Shown one piece after another: positions 52,117 through 61,929 of a DNA stretch of 64,000 nt (its first letter is position 1; the number at the start of each line of letters is the position of its first letter). The notes under the pieces were generated by a model that was not told the DNA's origin, did not search any database, and worked only from the letters and a program-made list of their open reading frames with translations. Source of the stretch: an uncultured Victivallales bacterium (lineage in GTDB: Bacteria > Verrucomicrobiota > Lentisphaeria > Victivallales > UBA1829); the NCBI GenBank assembly GCA_944390795.1, contig CALXRI010000005.1, positions 1 to 64,000 on the forward strand, written 5' to 3'. Both the position numbers and the translations under genes were made by a program.

Positions 52117-52908
52117 CTACAGCAGCCAGCGGGTGGCAAGCGGCACTTCCTGCTTTGCGATCTCCAGTAATATATCCCTTCTTTCGAGATTCGCCAGTCT
52201 GTCAAGTGCAAGTTTCTGAAGAAGTTCCGGATTATTGCATTCGCCGCTCAGATGGGCGAGAATCAGCGTTCCGGTGCACTCCGTGAGGAGTTCGGAAAGA
52301 GAGTCCAGCGCGTCGTCATTGCTCAGATGCCCGTGCCGGCCGATGATCCGGCGCTTGAGCTGGATCGGGCGGGCCGAATTCATCAGAAGCGTCCTGTCGT
52401 GATTGGATTCCAGCATCAGCGCGGCGCAGCCGCGAAGCTTCTGCCTGGCCAGCATGTTCAAATGACCGAGATCAGTTGCCACGCCCAGCTTCACGTCGCC
52501 GACCCGGAAGACAAAACCGACCGTGTCCACATCATGCGGAACTGTAAACGCCTCGATCTTCATCCCGCAGAGCTCAAAGGCGCTCCCGGTGGAAAAGAGC
52601 GTCTTGCGCTCCGGAAGCAGATTCGCGCGCAGTCCGCCGCTGCAGGTCGGAGAGGTCATGTAGGTCTTGATCCCGTATTTATTGGAAAAGATGCGGCAGC
52701 CCTTCATATGGTCGGAATGTTCATGCGTCACGATCACCGCCCGGATGTCCGAGGCGCGGATCCCGCGGGAAGCCATGCGGCTCTCAAGTTCCCTTGCGGA
52801 AAAGCCCGCATCAAGAAGGAGCAGCCCTGCCGGTCCATGAATCACACTGGCATTGCCCCGGCTTCCGCTCCCCAGCACGGTAATCCCGAATTTTCCCTGA
52901 ATATCCAC
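52117..52908 (-). CDS. MBL-fold hydrolase, YycJ/WalJ-like
   Basis: A 263-aa metallo-beta-lactamase-fold protein. LGSGSRGNAS near the start, VTHEHSDHMKG as the metal motif, and VPHDVDTVGFVF and the late ATDLGHL are as in YycJ/WalJ-like putative exonucleases that act with a WalK/WalR system. It lies 32 nt upstream of the Ser/Thr kinase gene on the same strand, which suggests joint regulation. Confidence 0.85.
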   Translation of the reverse strand: MDIQGKFGITVLGSGSRGNASVIHGPAGLLLLDAGFSARELESRMASRGIRASDIRAVIVTHEHSDHMKGCRIFSNKYGIKTYMTSPTCSGGLRANLLPERKTLFSTGSAFELCGMKIEAFTVPHDVDTVGFVFRVGDVKLGVATDLGHLNMLARQKLRGCAALMLESNHDRTLLMNSARPIQLKRRIIGRHGHLSNDDALDSLSELLTECTGTLILAHLSGECNNPELLQKLALDRLANLERRDILLEIAKQEVPLATRWLL

Positions 52909-53031
52909 GAATGTCCTTGTCCCTTCCGGAAAAAATTGCCTGTTTTTTTTCTTTCGCGGTTTTATTATAATTCTTTCCGCTGTATTGTAAAATGAAATTT
53001 GATTTTTTATTGTAAAAATTTTATCGGCAGT

Positions 53032-54537
53032 ATGGAACAGGCGAACGGATTTTCACAGAATACGGTCCTGAGACAGGAACAGACTCTCGCTCCGCAGCAG
53101 ATACTCTCTCTGGAGTTCCTCATGACGCCTGTGATGGAGCTGGAGGAAAAAGTGAGTCTGGAGCTGGCGTCAAATCCGGTTCTCGAACTGGACGAGGGAC
53201 ACAGAAACGCCATCGACGGAGAAGATTCCGATCCGGATTTTTCCGCTGCTGACCTGCCGTCCGGCGCCGTCCCCGAAACGGAGGCTCCGCCGGCGCTGGA
53301 TTCCAACAGGGAGGACTTCGAGGAACATCTCGACAGAATCGCCGAATCCCCCGAGGCATGGGAGTCGTTCTCTCACGACGATCCCGAAGATGTTTCCATG
53401 CGGACGGAATACGCTTCCGATTCCGGCGAGGAGGAGCGGCGCAATTATCTGCTGAATTCCATTGCCGCGGAAACCTCGCTTCAGGAATACCTGCTCGACC
53501 AGCTCCGCTTCGCCGACATTCCGGAAAAGACCAGAGCCGCCGCGGAATACATCATCGGAAGTCTTGACGAATCCGGCTATCTGACAACGCCTCCGGCTGA
53601 AATCGCGCAGGCGGTCAACTGTCCTACGGACACTGCCGAACAGGCGCTTGCGCTGGTTCAGAGCTTCGATCCGCCCGGAATTGCCGCACGCGACCTCAAA
53701 GAGTGTCTGCTGCTCCAGCTCAGGGCGTCCCCCTCGCCGGATCCCGAACTGGCCCGCCTCATCCGGAACCATCTGGACGATCTGGCGCACAACCGCCTGC
53801 CGCTGATTGCGAAGAAAATGAACATCTCCATGGAGCGCCTCAACGAACTGACCGGAAAACTCCGGCTTCTGAATCCTCATCCGGGAAACGCCGTCGCGCC
53901 GTCCACGCCGCTCTACGTCGTCCCGGAAGTCATAGTCGAAAAGGACGGCGACTCCTTCCGCATCATCCAGAACGACCCCTTCAGCGGACGCCTCTCCATT
54001 TCCGAGCGTTATCTGAAAATGCTGGAGGCTCCGGACATCTCTCCGGAAGACAAGGCCTACATCCGCTCCAAAATTGCCGACGGGAGGCTGCTGATTCACA
54101 ACATCGATCAGAGGAAGAACACAATCCGCCGCATCGCGGAACTGATCGTCTCCGCCCAGCACGACTTCATGAAATACGGGGCAAAAGCGCTCAAGCCGAT
54201 GACCATGCGCCAGGCGGCGGACAAGCTCGGACTCCATGAAACAACGGTCAGCAGGGCCGTCGCGAACAAGTACATGCAGACCCCTGTCGGACTGTTTGAA
54301 TTCAAATTCTTCTTTTCCGGCGGCTTCCAGTCCGAAGAGGGGGAAGAGGTCTCCTCCCATGCGATCAAGGACATGATCCAGGAACTGGTCGCCGGCGAGG
54401 ATCCCGCAAAACCGCTTTCCGACAGCAGACTGTCCACCCTGCTGAAAAAAAGAGGTTTCGACGTCGCCCGCCGGACCGTTGCGAAATACAGGGACGAACT
54501 TTCCATCCCTTCGTCCCAGATGAGGAAGGCATACTGA
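53032..54537 (+). CDS. rpoN: RNA polymerase sigma-54 factor
   Basis: A 501-aa sigma-54. Region I is Gln/Leu rich (LRQEQTLAPQQILSLEFL), followed by an acidic region II, the core-binding domain, and the DNA-binding helix-turn-helix plus the RpoN box VARRTVAKYRDEL. Sigma-54 directs transcription from -24/-12 promoters and needs activators, none of which is in the window. The start at 53032 fits the family's N terminus, although no strong ribosome binding site is seen. Confidence 0.96.
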   Translation: MEQANGFSQNTVLRQEQTLAPQQILSLEFLMTPVMELEEKVSLELASNPVLELDEGHRNAIDGEDSDPDFSAADLPSGAVPETEAPPALDSNREDFEEHLDRIAESPEAWESFSHDDPEDVSMRTEYASDSGEEERRNYLLNSIAAETSLQEYLLDQLRFADIPEKTRAAAEYIIGSLDESGYLTTPPAEIAQAVNCPTDTAEQALALVQSFDPPGIAARDLKECLLLQLRASPSPDPELARLIRNHLDDLAHNRLPLIAKKMNISMERLNELTGKLRLLNPHPGNAVAPSTPLYVVPEVIVEKDGDSFRIIQNDPFSGRLSISERYLKMLEAPDISPEDKAYIRSKIADGRLLIHNIDQRKNTIRRIAELIVSAQHDFMKYGAKALKPMTMRQAADKLGLHETTVSRAVANKYMQTPVGLFEFKFFFSGGFQSEEGEEVSSHAIKDMIQELVAGEDPAKPLSDSRLSTLLKKRGFDVARRTVAKYRDELSIPSSQMRKAY

Positions 54538-54538
54538 C

Positions 54539-56845
54539 ATGCGTTTCCTGAAAACACATCCTCGCATCTGCAATCTGATTCTGTTCCTGCTCTGCTGCCT
54601 CGCCGCATTCGCCATGCGGACGCACAACTACAACCGCGAGGCGGAAGCCGTCGCCGCAATCATCCGGGACGCTAAACCAGTTTCCCAGGGGTTCTTCGGG
54701 AAGTTCCTGCCGGCCGCCCACAAAAATTTCATGCCGTTCACCATTGAAAGCGCCATGATGTTCGGCTATACGCAGGACATTGCCGCGGGGAAAGGCGTCC
54801 CCGCCTCCGACCCGAACCTGCACGGACTGGAGGACATCCCCCCGTACAGCCAGATGATCATGGCGCTGGAATGGTTTCTCGGATGGGGCTACCGGATAAA
54901 ATCCCTTTTGTTCAAGGACCCTGCGCCGACACCGCGGGAACAGCGTTTTCAGGACAATGTCTATCTGGCGCAATGGGTCGCGTTCCAGCTCCGCGCGTGG
55001 ATCAGTCTCTCCTCGGGCTTTCTCTTTCTGCTGCTCCTCACACTGCGCTGCCGCCGCTCCCTCGCATTTGCCGGCGGACTTTTCCATGCCGTCGCCATTG
55101 CGGCCATCGCACGCTCCACCGGGCAGGACATCATCCGCGGAAATTTCGCACTGCCGCTTGTGACCGCGCTTCTGCTTCTTCTGTGCTCCGGGTGCATCCG
55201 TCCGAAAAAATGGAAATACCTGCTGCTGGGACTTGTCGCGTTCGGACTCTTTTCCTCTTGGGACCTCAGCCTCGGGTTCTTCAGCGCAGTCGCAGTATTT
55301 GAACTGATCCGCTGCCTGATCGGCGGAAAAGTATCGAATGCGCGCAGAAACTGCTGGACCGTCATTGCGGCGGCGCTGGTGCTGAGCTCCCTTCTGATCC
55401 CGTTCAACCGCGCCTACGATCTCATCATGTCTCCGCTGATCGTCGTGCTCCTGCCCTCGCTGCTCTTCACCTTTTTCCTGATCGGGAAACATCCCCGCCT
55501 GCGCTTCTCCCGCAGACTTCCGGCGGTTCTGCTGCCGCCGTGTCTGCTCCTCATATTCTGGAACTGCTGCGTCAAAACGCCGCGCTACGTCTCCCATTAC
55601 AGCCATTTCGGAGATCTGACCGAGGCGAAGCTGAAATTCAAAAATGTCAAGCCGCGGGATCCCGACCTCCTCACCTACGATGCAAGAATCATGTGGACGC
55701 CGGCAATGCATTCGGCGGACTGGCGCATTCTTGTGACCTACTTCCCGTCGCTCGGCGTTCTTCCGGGACTGAAAACGCCGCTCAAGATTCTCAATACGGC
55801 AATCGCCTTTCTCCCCTTTTCCCTGACACTCTTCTGCGTGCTGCTCCTTCTGGCGCCCTTTCCGCCCGTCATCTGGGGATTTGTCCGGCGGAATTCCCCG
55901 CGCTCGCTCTTTTTCTTCGCCTTCACCGGCATATTCGCGATCGGCTTCATCTACATCGTGCGCTACCACGAATTCCTGATTATTTTCCTGGCACTCTCCC
56001 TGATGCTCCTCTGCGACGACATCCTGCGCGGAATCGCCTTCCGGTCAAAGCGCCTTGCCGGACGCGCACTCCTGTCCGCGGCGCGATGCGCGGTCTGGAC
56101 GCTCCTCACGGTTCTTCTTCTTCTGGAAACGCTCGTTTCTCTTGCCGGACGCCGCCGTTACTCCAGCGATGTGCATCTGCGGGAGACCGCGCTTCTGATC
56201 GAATGGTTCCGGCAGTCCCATGTGGAGGGCAAATGTGTGATTGCCGACTTCACGGTAGGCCCGATGCTGAAATGTTACGCGGGCAGCGCGATCGCCCTGC
56301 AGCCGCAGTTCGGACTGGAACGGATCCGCCGGTCGACGCAGATTTTCCTGAATCTGCTCTATCACGGAACCGAAACGCAGCTTGCCAGATTCTGCAATGA
56401 TCTGAATGCGGATTTCTTCCTGTTCAACGAAGGATATCTCGGGCCGCTGCACATCTATTCGGAACGGTACATTGCCGCGGCAAAAACCATTCGCGGCGAT
56501 TCGCCGGTCAATCTGATGAAATACCATGCGGACAAACTGTCCTGGTTCTACAGGATTGAACCGCCGCGCCGCTTTCTTTCCGTCTCCTCGGTATATTCCG
56601 TTTTCCGCGTGATCAAACCCGGAGACAGGATGGCGTCAATGAGACTCTGCTTCGCAGGAGAACGCGCCCTGCAGGACGGGGAACGTTCCCGGGCCGCCCG
56701 GTACGCCCGCGCCGCATTTCTTCTGGATCCTGCTTCGGAACAGGCGCGCATCCTCTATTTCAAAGTCTACGGAGACATCCCCAAACTGGGATTGAACGGA
56801 CTGTACACAGAAACATCCCGCAGACGGATTCCGCGGGATGCGTGA
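54539..56845 (+). CDS. large membrane protein, GT-C glycosyltransferase-like
   Basis: A 768-aa integral membrane protein with about 11 hydrophobic segments and a long C-terminal soluble domain. A first-loop region (SAMMFGYTQDIAAGKGVPASDPNLHGLEDIPPYSQ) between the first two segments is of the kind seen in oligosaccharyltransferase/STT3-type and other GT-C enzymes, but no motif proves it. Its start lies one base after the rpoN stop codon, so the two genes are co-transcribed. It may modify an exported protein or polysaccharide. Ends close to a hairpin at 56814-56840. Confidence 0.7.
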   Translation: MRFLKTHPRICNLILFLLCCLAAFAMRTHNYNREAEAVAAIIRDAKPVSQGFFGKFLPAAHKNFMPFTIESAMMFGYTQDIAAGKGVPASDPNLHGLEDIPPYSQMIMALEWFLGWGYRIKSLLFKDPAPTPREQRFQDNVYLAQWVAFQLRAWISLSSGFLFLLLLTLRCRRSLAFAGGLFHAVAIAAIARSTGQDIIRGNFALPLVTALLLLLCSGCIRPKKWKYLLLGLVAFGLFSSWDLSLGFFSAVAVFELIRCLIGGKVSNARRNCWTVIAAALVLSSLLIPFNRAYDLIMSPLIVVLLPSLLFTFFLIGKHPRLRFSRRLPAVLLPPCLLLIFWNCCVKTPRYVSHYSHFGDLTEAKLKFKNVKPRDPDLLTYDARIMWTPAMHSADWRILVTYFPSLGVLPGLKTPLKILNTAIAFLPFSLTLFCVLLLLAPFPPVIWGFVRRNSPRSLFFFAFTGIFAIGFIYIVRYHEFLIIFLALSLMLLCDDILRGIAFRSKRLAGRALLSAARCAVWTLLTVLLLLETLVSLAGRRRYSSDVHLRETALLIEWFRQSHVEGKCVIADFTVGPMLKCYAGSAIALQPQFGLERIRRSTQIFLNLLYHGTETQLARFCNDLNADFFLFNEGYLGPLHIYSERYIAAAKTIRGDSPVNLMKYHADKLSWFYRIEPPRRFLSVSSVYSVFRVIKPGDRMASMRLCFAGERALQDGERSRAARYARAAFLLDPASEQARILYFKVYGDIPKLGLNGLYTETSRRRIPRDA
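56814..56840. terminator. hairpin at the end of the GT-C-like gene
   Basis: CATCCCGC (56814-56821) and GCGGGATG (56833-56840) form an 8-bp stem overlapping the last codons; it may serve both this gene and the convergent trpB. Confidence 0.4.
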
Positions 56846-56866
56846 GAACAAGACTGGAAGGCCGGC

Positions 56867-58093
56867 TCAGTCCTTGAACATGAACTTTTCACCGTAACCG
56901 TAGTGCTCGACGACGTAATCCACATCCTTGTCGCCGCGGCCGCTGCAGTTGACAAGAATCGCGCCGCTGCTCATCTCCTTTGCACGGCGCATGGCATAGG
57001 CGACCGCGTGCGCACTCTCCAGAGCCGGAATGATTCCCTCATAGCGCGAAAGCTTGAAGAACGCGTCTATCGCCTCTTCGTCGCTGGCGGTGACATAGTT
57101 GACACGCCCGAGATCGCGCCAGAAGGCGTGCTCGGGACCGACGCCCGGATAGTCGAGCCCGCTGGCAATGGAATAAACAGGCGACGGGCTGCCGTCCTCC
57201 TCCTGGAGCAGGATGCTCTCGAAGCCGTGCAGAATGCCGCGTTTTCCGAATGCCATCGACGCCGCGTGATCCCCGGTTTTCGGTCCTCTGCCCAGCGGTT
57301 CGACTCCGCAGATCTCCACGGGATCGTTCAGGAATGCCGCGAACATGCCCGCGGAGTTGCTGCCGCCGCCGACGCAGGCGCAGACGACATCCGGGAAAAT
57401 GCCGGTCATTTCCAGGAACTGTTCGCGCGCCTCGAGTCCGACGCACATCTGGAAATCGCGCACCATCTGCGGGAACGGATGCGGACCGAGCGCCGATCCG
57501 ATGCAGTAGATCGCATCCTTGTATTCCCGGAGATACGCCTCGAACGCCGCATCGACCGCCTCCTTCAGGGTCTTGAGCCCGTGCGTGACGGGAACCACAT
57601 TTGCGCCGAGGATTTTCATGCGCGTCACGTTCGGGGCCTGCTTGGCGATATCGACTTCCCCCATGTAAATGTCGCATTTCAAACCGAAATAGGCGGCGGC
57701 GGTCGCAAGGGCCACGCCGTGCTGTCCCGCACCGGTTTCGGCAATGAGCTTCTTCTTGCCCATGAATTTGGCAAGGAGGCCCTCCCCCATGCAGTGATTG
57801 AGCTTGTGCGCGCCGGTATGGTTCAGGTCCTCGCGCTTCAGATAGATCTGGCATCCGGTCTTCAGCTTGCGGGAAAGTCTGTCGCAATGGTAGACGGGAG
57901 TCGGGCGGCCCTGAAACTCCTTGCGGATGCGCCGGAGTTCGTTGATGAACTGTGCGGAATGGCAGATCGCATTGTATGCTTCCGTGATTTCCTTGAACAC
58001 GGGAACCAGTTCCGGCGGCAGGATGGCTCCGCCGTATTCTCCGTAACGGCCGTTTTTGTCGGGATACTGTTTGAAATAACTCCTGTAATCCAT
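56867..58093 (-). CDS. trpB: tryptophan synthase beta chain
   Basis: A 408-aa PLP enzyme making tryptophan from indole and serine. The lysine motif [42 protein letters not shown] and the C-terminal [11 protein letters not shown] are all intact. It is the TrpB1 type. Start at 58093 with GAGAGGA. No trpA or other trp gene is nearby. Confidence 0.96.
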   Translation of the reverse strand: MDYRSYFKQYPDKNGRYGEYGGAILPPELVPVFKEITEAYNAICHSAQFINELRRIRKEFQGRPTPVYHCDRLSRKLKTGCQIYLKREDLNHTGAHKLNHCMGEGLLAKFMGKKKLIAETGAGQHGVALATAAAYFGLKCDIYMGEVDIAKQAPNVTRMKILGANVVPVTHGLKTLKEAVDAAFEAYLREYKDAIYCIGSALGPHPFPQMVRDFQMCVGLEAREQFLEMTGIFPDVVCACVGGGSNSAGMFAAFLNDPVEICGVEPLGRGPKTGDHAASMAFGKRGILHGFESILLQEEDGSPSPVYSIASGLDYPGVGPEHAFWRDLGRVNYVTASDEEAIDAFFKLSRYEGIIPALESAHAVAYAMRRAKEMSSGAILVNCSGRGDKDVDYVVEHYGYGEKFMFKD

Positions 58094-58257
58094 TTGATCC
58101 TCTCCAGATTTAAAGATCGAACATTTCCGGATAATGTAGCATGAAAACAGCGTGTTTGCAAATCCGGAAGGCGGCGGGAAAACGGGAATCATGTTTCCAT
58201 CAGAACATCCGCCGGGAGCGGACGAGGTTTTTCTTTCCGCAATTATCCGGGAAAAAC

Positions 58258-58285
58258 TTGCATTTTCCCCGGATGGCAATATAGT
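58258..58285 (+). promoter_or_regulatory. promoter for tRNA-Arg
   Basis: TTGCAT and TATAGT are separated by 16 nt, placing a transcription start roughly 20 nt upstream of the tRNA 5' end at 58312. Confidence 0.5.
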
Positions 58286-58311
58286 ATGTTTTCCGGGAAA
58301 ACCCTTTCCCT

Positions 58312-58387
58312 GCCCCGATAGCTCAGGGGATAGAGCAGCAGTTTCCTAAACTGTTGGTCGCAGGTTCAAATCCTGTTCGGGGTACCA
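58312..58387 (+). tRNA. tRNA-Arg (CCT)
   Basis: A 76-nt cloverleaf reading GCCCCGA..TCGGGGT in the acceptor stem, GCTC..GAGC in the D arm, an anticodon loop TTCCTAA with anticodon CCT (reads AGG), and GCAGG-TTCAAAT-CCTGT in the T arm. CCA is encoded. Position 1 pairs G-U with 72. Confidence 0.95.
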
Positions 58388-58399
58388 GCTTTTTCTTTT

Positions 58400-59083
58400 T
58401 CAGCGGCGTCCGAAAATCGCAGTGCCGATTCGGACAATCGTCGCGCCTTCGGCAATTGCCGCCGGATAATCCGAGCTCATCCCCATCGAAAGCTCCGGAA
58501 GCTGCACGGCAAGCTCACATTCCAGGCGGTCCCGCATGGCGCGCAGCCCGGCAAAGGTTTCATGAAGCCGCGCTTCGGATGCGTCGAATTCCGCCATTGT
58601 CATCAGTCCACGGAGCCGGAGATGTTGCATTTTCAGCGCGCGGGAAGCAATTTCCCGGATTTCCCCGTAATCGCGGAGACCGAATTTCGACGCCTCGCCG
58701 GAAATGTTCACCTCCAGAAGAACGTTCATGATTTTTCCGTGCTGTTCCGCCGCTTTCGCAATCCGTTCAAGGAGCTTTCCCGAATCGACGGAGTGAATCC
58801 ATGACGCATGTTCGACGGCCTTTGCCGCCTTGTTGGACTGCAGATGCCCGATCAGATGCCATTCGATATCCGCGGGAAGAAGCGGCGCCTTGGCTTCAAG
58901 CTCCTGCACGCGGTTTTCCCCGAACATGCGCTGGCCCGCATCATAGGCTTCTTTCACGTCTTCCGCTGGAAAAGTTTTCGAAACCGCCAGAAGCCGGACG
59001 GAATCTGCGGCACGCGATGCCTTCCGCACCTCGTCTGCAACGGCTTCCCGGACTTCAGAAAGATTGCGCGCGATTGCGGACAT
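58400..59083 (-). CDS. YggS-family pyridoxal phosphate-binding protein
   Basis: A 227-aa PLPBP/YggS-family protein that binds PLP and affects vitamin B6 and amino-acid homeostasis without known catalysis. The PLP Lys is in LLAVSKTFP, with FGENRVQELEAKA, WHLIGHLQSNKA and the final MGMSSDYPAAIAEGATIVRIGTAIFG. GGAGG lies 8 nt before the ATG at 59083. It begins two bases after the stop of the CysE-M29 fusion gene. Confidence 0.93.
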   Translation of the reverse strand: MSAIARNLSEVREAVADEVRKASRAADSVRLLAVSKTFPAEDVKEAYDAGQRMFGENRVQELEAKAPLLPADIEWHLIGHLQSNKAAKAVEHASWIHSVDSGKLLERIAKAAEQHGKIMNVLLEVNISGEASKFGLRDYGEIREIASRALKMQHLRLRGLMTMAEFDASEARLHETFAGLRAMRDRLECELAVQLPELSMGMSSDYPAAIAEGATIVRIGTAIFGRR

Positions 59084-59085
59084 GT

Positions 59086-61029
59086 TCAGATCCTCCATTC
59101 CCCGTCTTCGATTACAAGACGTCCGTCGATGCAGACCGACGGCTTGCGGATGACGCAGTCGATGTGAATTGGCACATCGTTGTCTCCGCCCATTCCGCGG
59201 CTGTTGCCGAAAGCGAGATGAATGGTGCCCTTGACTTTTTCATCCTCCAGCAGATTTCCGCCGATTTTCAGGAAGGGATTCGTTCCGATCCCGAATTCGG
59301 CAAGGACAAACCCTTTTTCCCCGACGGAACCGAGCGCCTTTTCCAGCAGTTTTGCGCGCTCCCCCTCGAATCCGCAGGCGGAACCGTTCCGGACCGTAAT
59401 GGAGCAGGGCGCATCCCCCTCCTTCCAGGGGAAACTGCCGATGGAGGCATCCGCCACGATCCGGCCGTTCGCAGTTCCCGGGTTCGGGACGCCGTAAGCC
59501 TCGCCCGCCGGGATATTGCCGACATTTCCGGCTTCGGCGTAGATTGCGTCGTCGTTCAGACAAGGCACGAGCCCGAACTCGAACGAAATATCGGTTCCGA
59601 GTTTCGTCACGACCCGGACCTTGTGATGCTTTCCGGGAAAACAGGAGACCCACTTTTCTCCATCCGCGCGGAGCTGTTCCGGCTCGACTTTCATGGCGCG
59701 CGCAAAGATCTCATCCGTGATGCCGGGGAGCGTGCAGCCGCGGACGCCGCCGGACCGTGCGGCGGTCATCGCGGGACAATGTGTCAGGGAATTGCATGTC
59801 GGCGCAATCACAATATTATGATGCGTCATCATTTCCCTGGTTTCCGGATCGGGATCCGCTCCGTTGCGCTCGGTGACTTCGATCATGCGCGGCGTCAGAA
59901 GCAGTCCGAGCGCACAGGAGGCGTCGATGAAGGCGTGCGCCACATTGCGTGTCGTGCGGTCATAGATCAGCAGTATGGTTTCGTCCTTTCTGACCTGAAC
60001 GGATTTTGTCAGAACCGCCTTCGCCGCATCGAGCATCTCATGCCTCATCGTTTCCGGCAGAAGCTCCCAGGAGGAAACGGCGTTTTTCGGATTCGGCTTC
60101 GAGATCGTGAGCTGCGGCGGGGAAATGGAGATTTTGGTGCCCGGCTCGACATTGTCGGTGATCCAGACATTGCCGCCGATGATCGCGTCATGCCCGATCG
60201 TCACGGCGCCGAGAATCGTCGCCCCGGCATAGATCGTCACATTGTCCTCGATGGTCGGATGGCGCTTGTTGCCCTTGATGATCTTGCCGCAGGCGTCCTT
60301 CGGAAAGGAGAGCGCCCCGAGCGTGACCCCCTGGTAGATTTTCACGCCGGAACCGATCTCGGCGGTCTCCCCGATCACAACGCCGGTGCCATGGTCGATG
60401 AAGATGCCGCGCCCGAGCTTCGCGCCCGGATGAATGTCGATTCCGGTGATCCGGTGGGCGTATTCGCCGAGCATCCGCGGAATCAGGGGGACTTTCTTTT
60501 CATACAGACGGTGCGCAATGCGCTGAATCGTGATCGCCTTGATGCCCGGATAGCTCAGGACGATTTCATCCAGCGTCTTCGCCGCCGGATCGCCGTCGAA
60601 CGCCGCCTGAATGTCCAGCTTCATCCGCACGCGGATCTCGGGAAGGGAGGAGAGAAGAAAGAGCGCCGCGTCCTCGGCGTCGCGGAGGCAGTCGCATCCG
60701 GGTTTGTTCAGAAGCTCGCAGTTGTAGCGGAGCGAACGGAAGATCACATCACGGAGCTCATGAAAACAGCGCGAGACAATCTCCCCGACGGAATAGCGCA
60801 GGTTGTCCAGCGACTGCGGCTCGCGTTCGCCGAATCCCGGAAAGACGATCTCGAAAAGATCGTGCAGAATGGCCAGAATCTCGGATTCGCGGGGCAGATT
60901 GCTGCCTTCGCTGTGATTGACTCCGTTGCCGTCGGCATAGGTCCGGCAGATTTTTTCCACCAGATCGTCGATATATTCCGTCGTAATGCCCGTTCCGGAC
61001 AAGGATTTTCCCCTGCTGCACTCTGTCAT
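59086..61029 (-). CDS. serine O-acetyltransferase fused to M29-family aminopeptidase-like domain
   Basis: A single 647-aa frame. Residues 1 to about 305 are an EpsC/CysE-type serine acetyltransferase: helical N-terminal part, then the left-handed beta-helix with [13 protein letters not shown] (His213) and [18 protein letters not shown]. Residues about 330-647 match the M29/NicX family of metallo-aminopeptidases, with likely metal ligands at Glu510 (IPAGE), Glu578 (AEFG), His604 (GTIHLAFG), His622 and Asp624 (HID). No stop codon separates them. Cysteine precursor synthesis and an aminopeptidase are thus physically joined; why is unknown. Between yicC and yggS. Confidence 0.88.
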   Translation of the reverse strand: MTECSRGKSLSGTGITTEYIDDLVEKICRTYADGNGVNHSEGSNLPRESEILAILHDLFEIVFPGFGEREPQSLDNLRYSVGEIVSRCFHELRDVIFRSLRYNCELLNKPGCDCLRDAEDAALFLLSSLPEIRVRMKLDIQAAFDGDPAAKTLDEIVLSYPGIKAITIQRIAHRLYEKKVPLIPRMLGEYAHRITGIDIHPGAKLGRGIFIDHGTGVVIGETAEIGSGVKIYQGVTLGALSFPKDACGKIIKGNKRHPTIEDNVTIYAGATILGAVTIGHDAIIGGNVWITDNVEPGTKISISPPQLTISKPNPKNAVSSWELLPETMRHEMLDAAKAVLTKSVQVRKDETILLIYDRTTRNVAHAFIDASCALGLLLTPRMIEVTERNGADPDPETREMMTHHNIVIAPTCNSLTHCPAMTAARSGGVRGCTLPGITDEIFARAMKVEPEQLRADGEKWVSCFPGKHHKVRVVTKLGTDISFEFGLVPCLNDDAIYAEAGNVGNIPAGEAYGVPNPGTANGRIVADASIGSFPWKEGDAPCSITVRNGSACGFEGERAKLLEKALGSVGEKGFVLAEFGIGTNPFLKIGGNLLEDEKVKGTIHLAFGNSRGMGGDNDVPIHIDCVIRKPSVCIDGRLVIEDGEWRI

Positions 61030-61038
61030 GAAAAGCTC

Positions 61039-61929
61039 CTATTCTATATTCTGTATCTGCTCGCGGATCTGTTCCGTCGCGGTTTTCAGCTGGACAATCA
61101 GAGGGGAAATCTCCACGGAGGCGGCCTTGTTGCCGAGCGTGTTGATTTCGCGGAAAATCTCCTGTGTCAGAAAATCCATGTTTCTGCCGCGCGAATCGAG
61201 CTTGTCGTTCAGAAACGCAAGATAATGGCTGAAATGGCTCCGCAGACGCGTGATCTCCTCCGTGACGTCGCACTTGTCGGCGAAAATGACCAGTTCGCGG
61301 AGCACGCGTTCATCGTTGAGATCAAGATCAAGTCCGGCGTCCTTGAGTTTCTGAAGGAGCCTGTCGCGCTGTTTCAGAGGCAGATCCTTCGCAAGCGGCT
61401 CGATTTGATCCACGATTCCGGAAAGCTCCCCGATTTTCGCGATCAGCGCCAGCCGGAGGTTCTCCCCCTCGGTTTCACGCATTTTCACCAGATTGTCCAG
61501 CGCGATCGAACAGGCGCGAAGCAGAATCTCCGTATTTTCCGGCAGAGAGAAATCAATCGACGTCTGATCCACGACGCCGGGAACAAGCAGCATTTCGGAG
61601 AGACTCAGCCCCCCCCCGAGGTCGAATTCCGCGTTGAGGTCCAGCGCCTGGTCGACCAGCGCCCGGACGTTTGTGCGGTTGATGCTCACGGTTGCGCCCG
61701 CCGGAGAATTCTTCGCGGGAACAAATTCCACCCGGAGCGTCAGCGCCCCGCGGCTGATTCGCGCCGCAACAGTCTGCCGGAGCAGGCCCTCGCAGGACGC
61801 CATGTCGCGCGGCAGGTTGAACTTCAGTTCGAACTGCTTCCGGTTCACGGAAGAGATTTCGACACGGAACGCCAGCGTTCCGTCCGCACCGGACGCTTCC
61901 CCGCGCCCGAAACCGGTCATGCTTCTCAT
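61039..61929 (-). CDS. YicC/YloC-family endoribonuclease-like protein
   Basis: A 296-aa protein. MRSMTGFGRGEA at the start and the C-terminal EITRLRSHFSHYLAFLN..GRNMDFLTQEIFREINTLGNKA are signatures of the YicC family, which includes an RNA endonuclease in E. coli. Overlaps the lipoprotein gene by 4 nt and precedes the CysE fusion by 9 nt. Confidence 0.93.
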   Translation of the reverse strand: MRSMTGFGRGEASGADGTLAFRVEISSVNRKQFELKFNLPRDMASCEGLLRQTVAARISRGALTLRVEFVPAKNSPAGATVSINRTNVRALVDQALDLNAEFDLGGGLSLSEMLLVPGVVDQTSIDFSLPENTEILLRACSIALDNLVKMRETEGENLRLALIAKIGELSGIVDQIEPLAKDLPLKQRDRLLQKLKDAGLDLDLNDERVLRELVIFADKCDVTEEITRLRSHFSHYLAFLNDKLDSRGRNMDFLTQEIFREINTLGNKAASVEISPLIVQLKTATEQIREQIQNIE

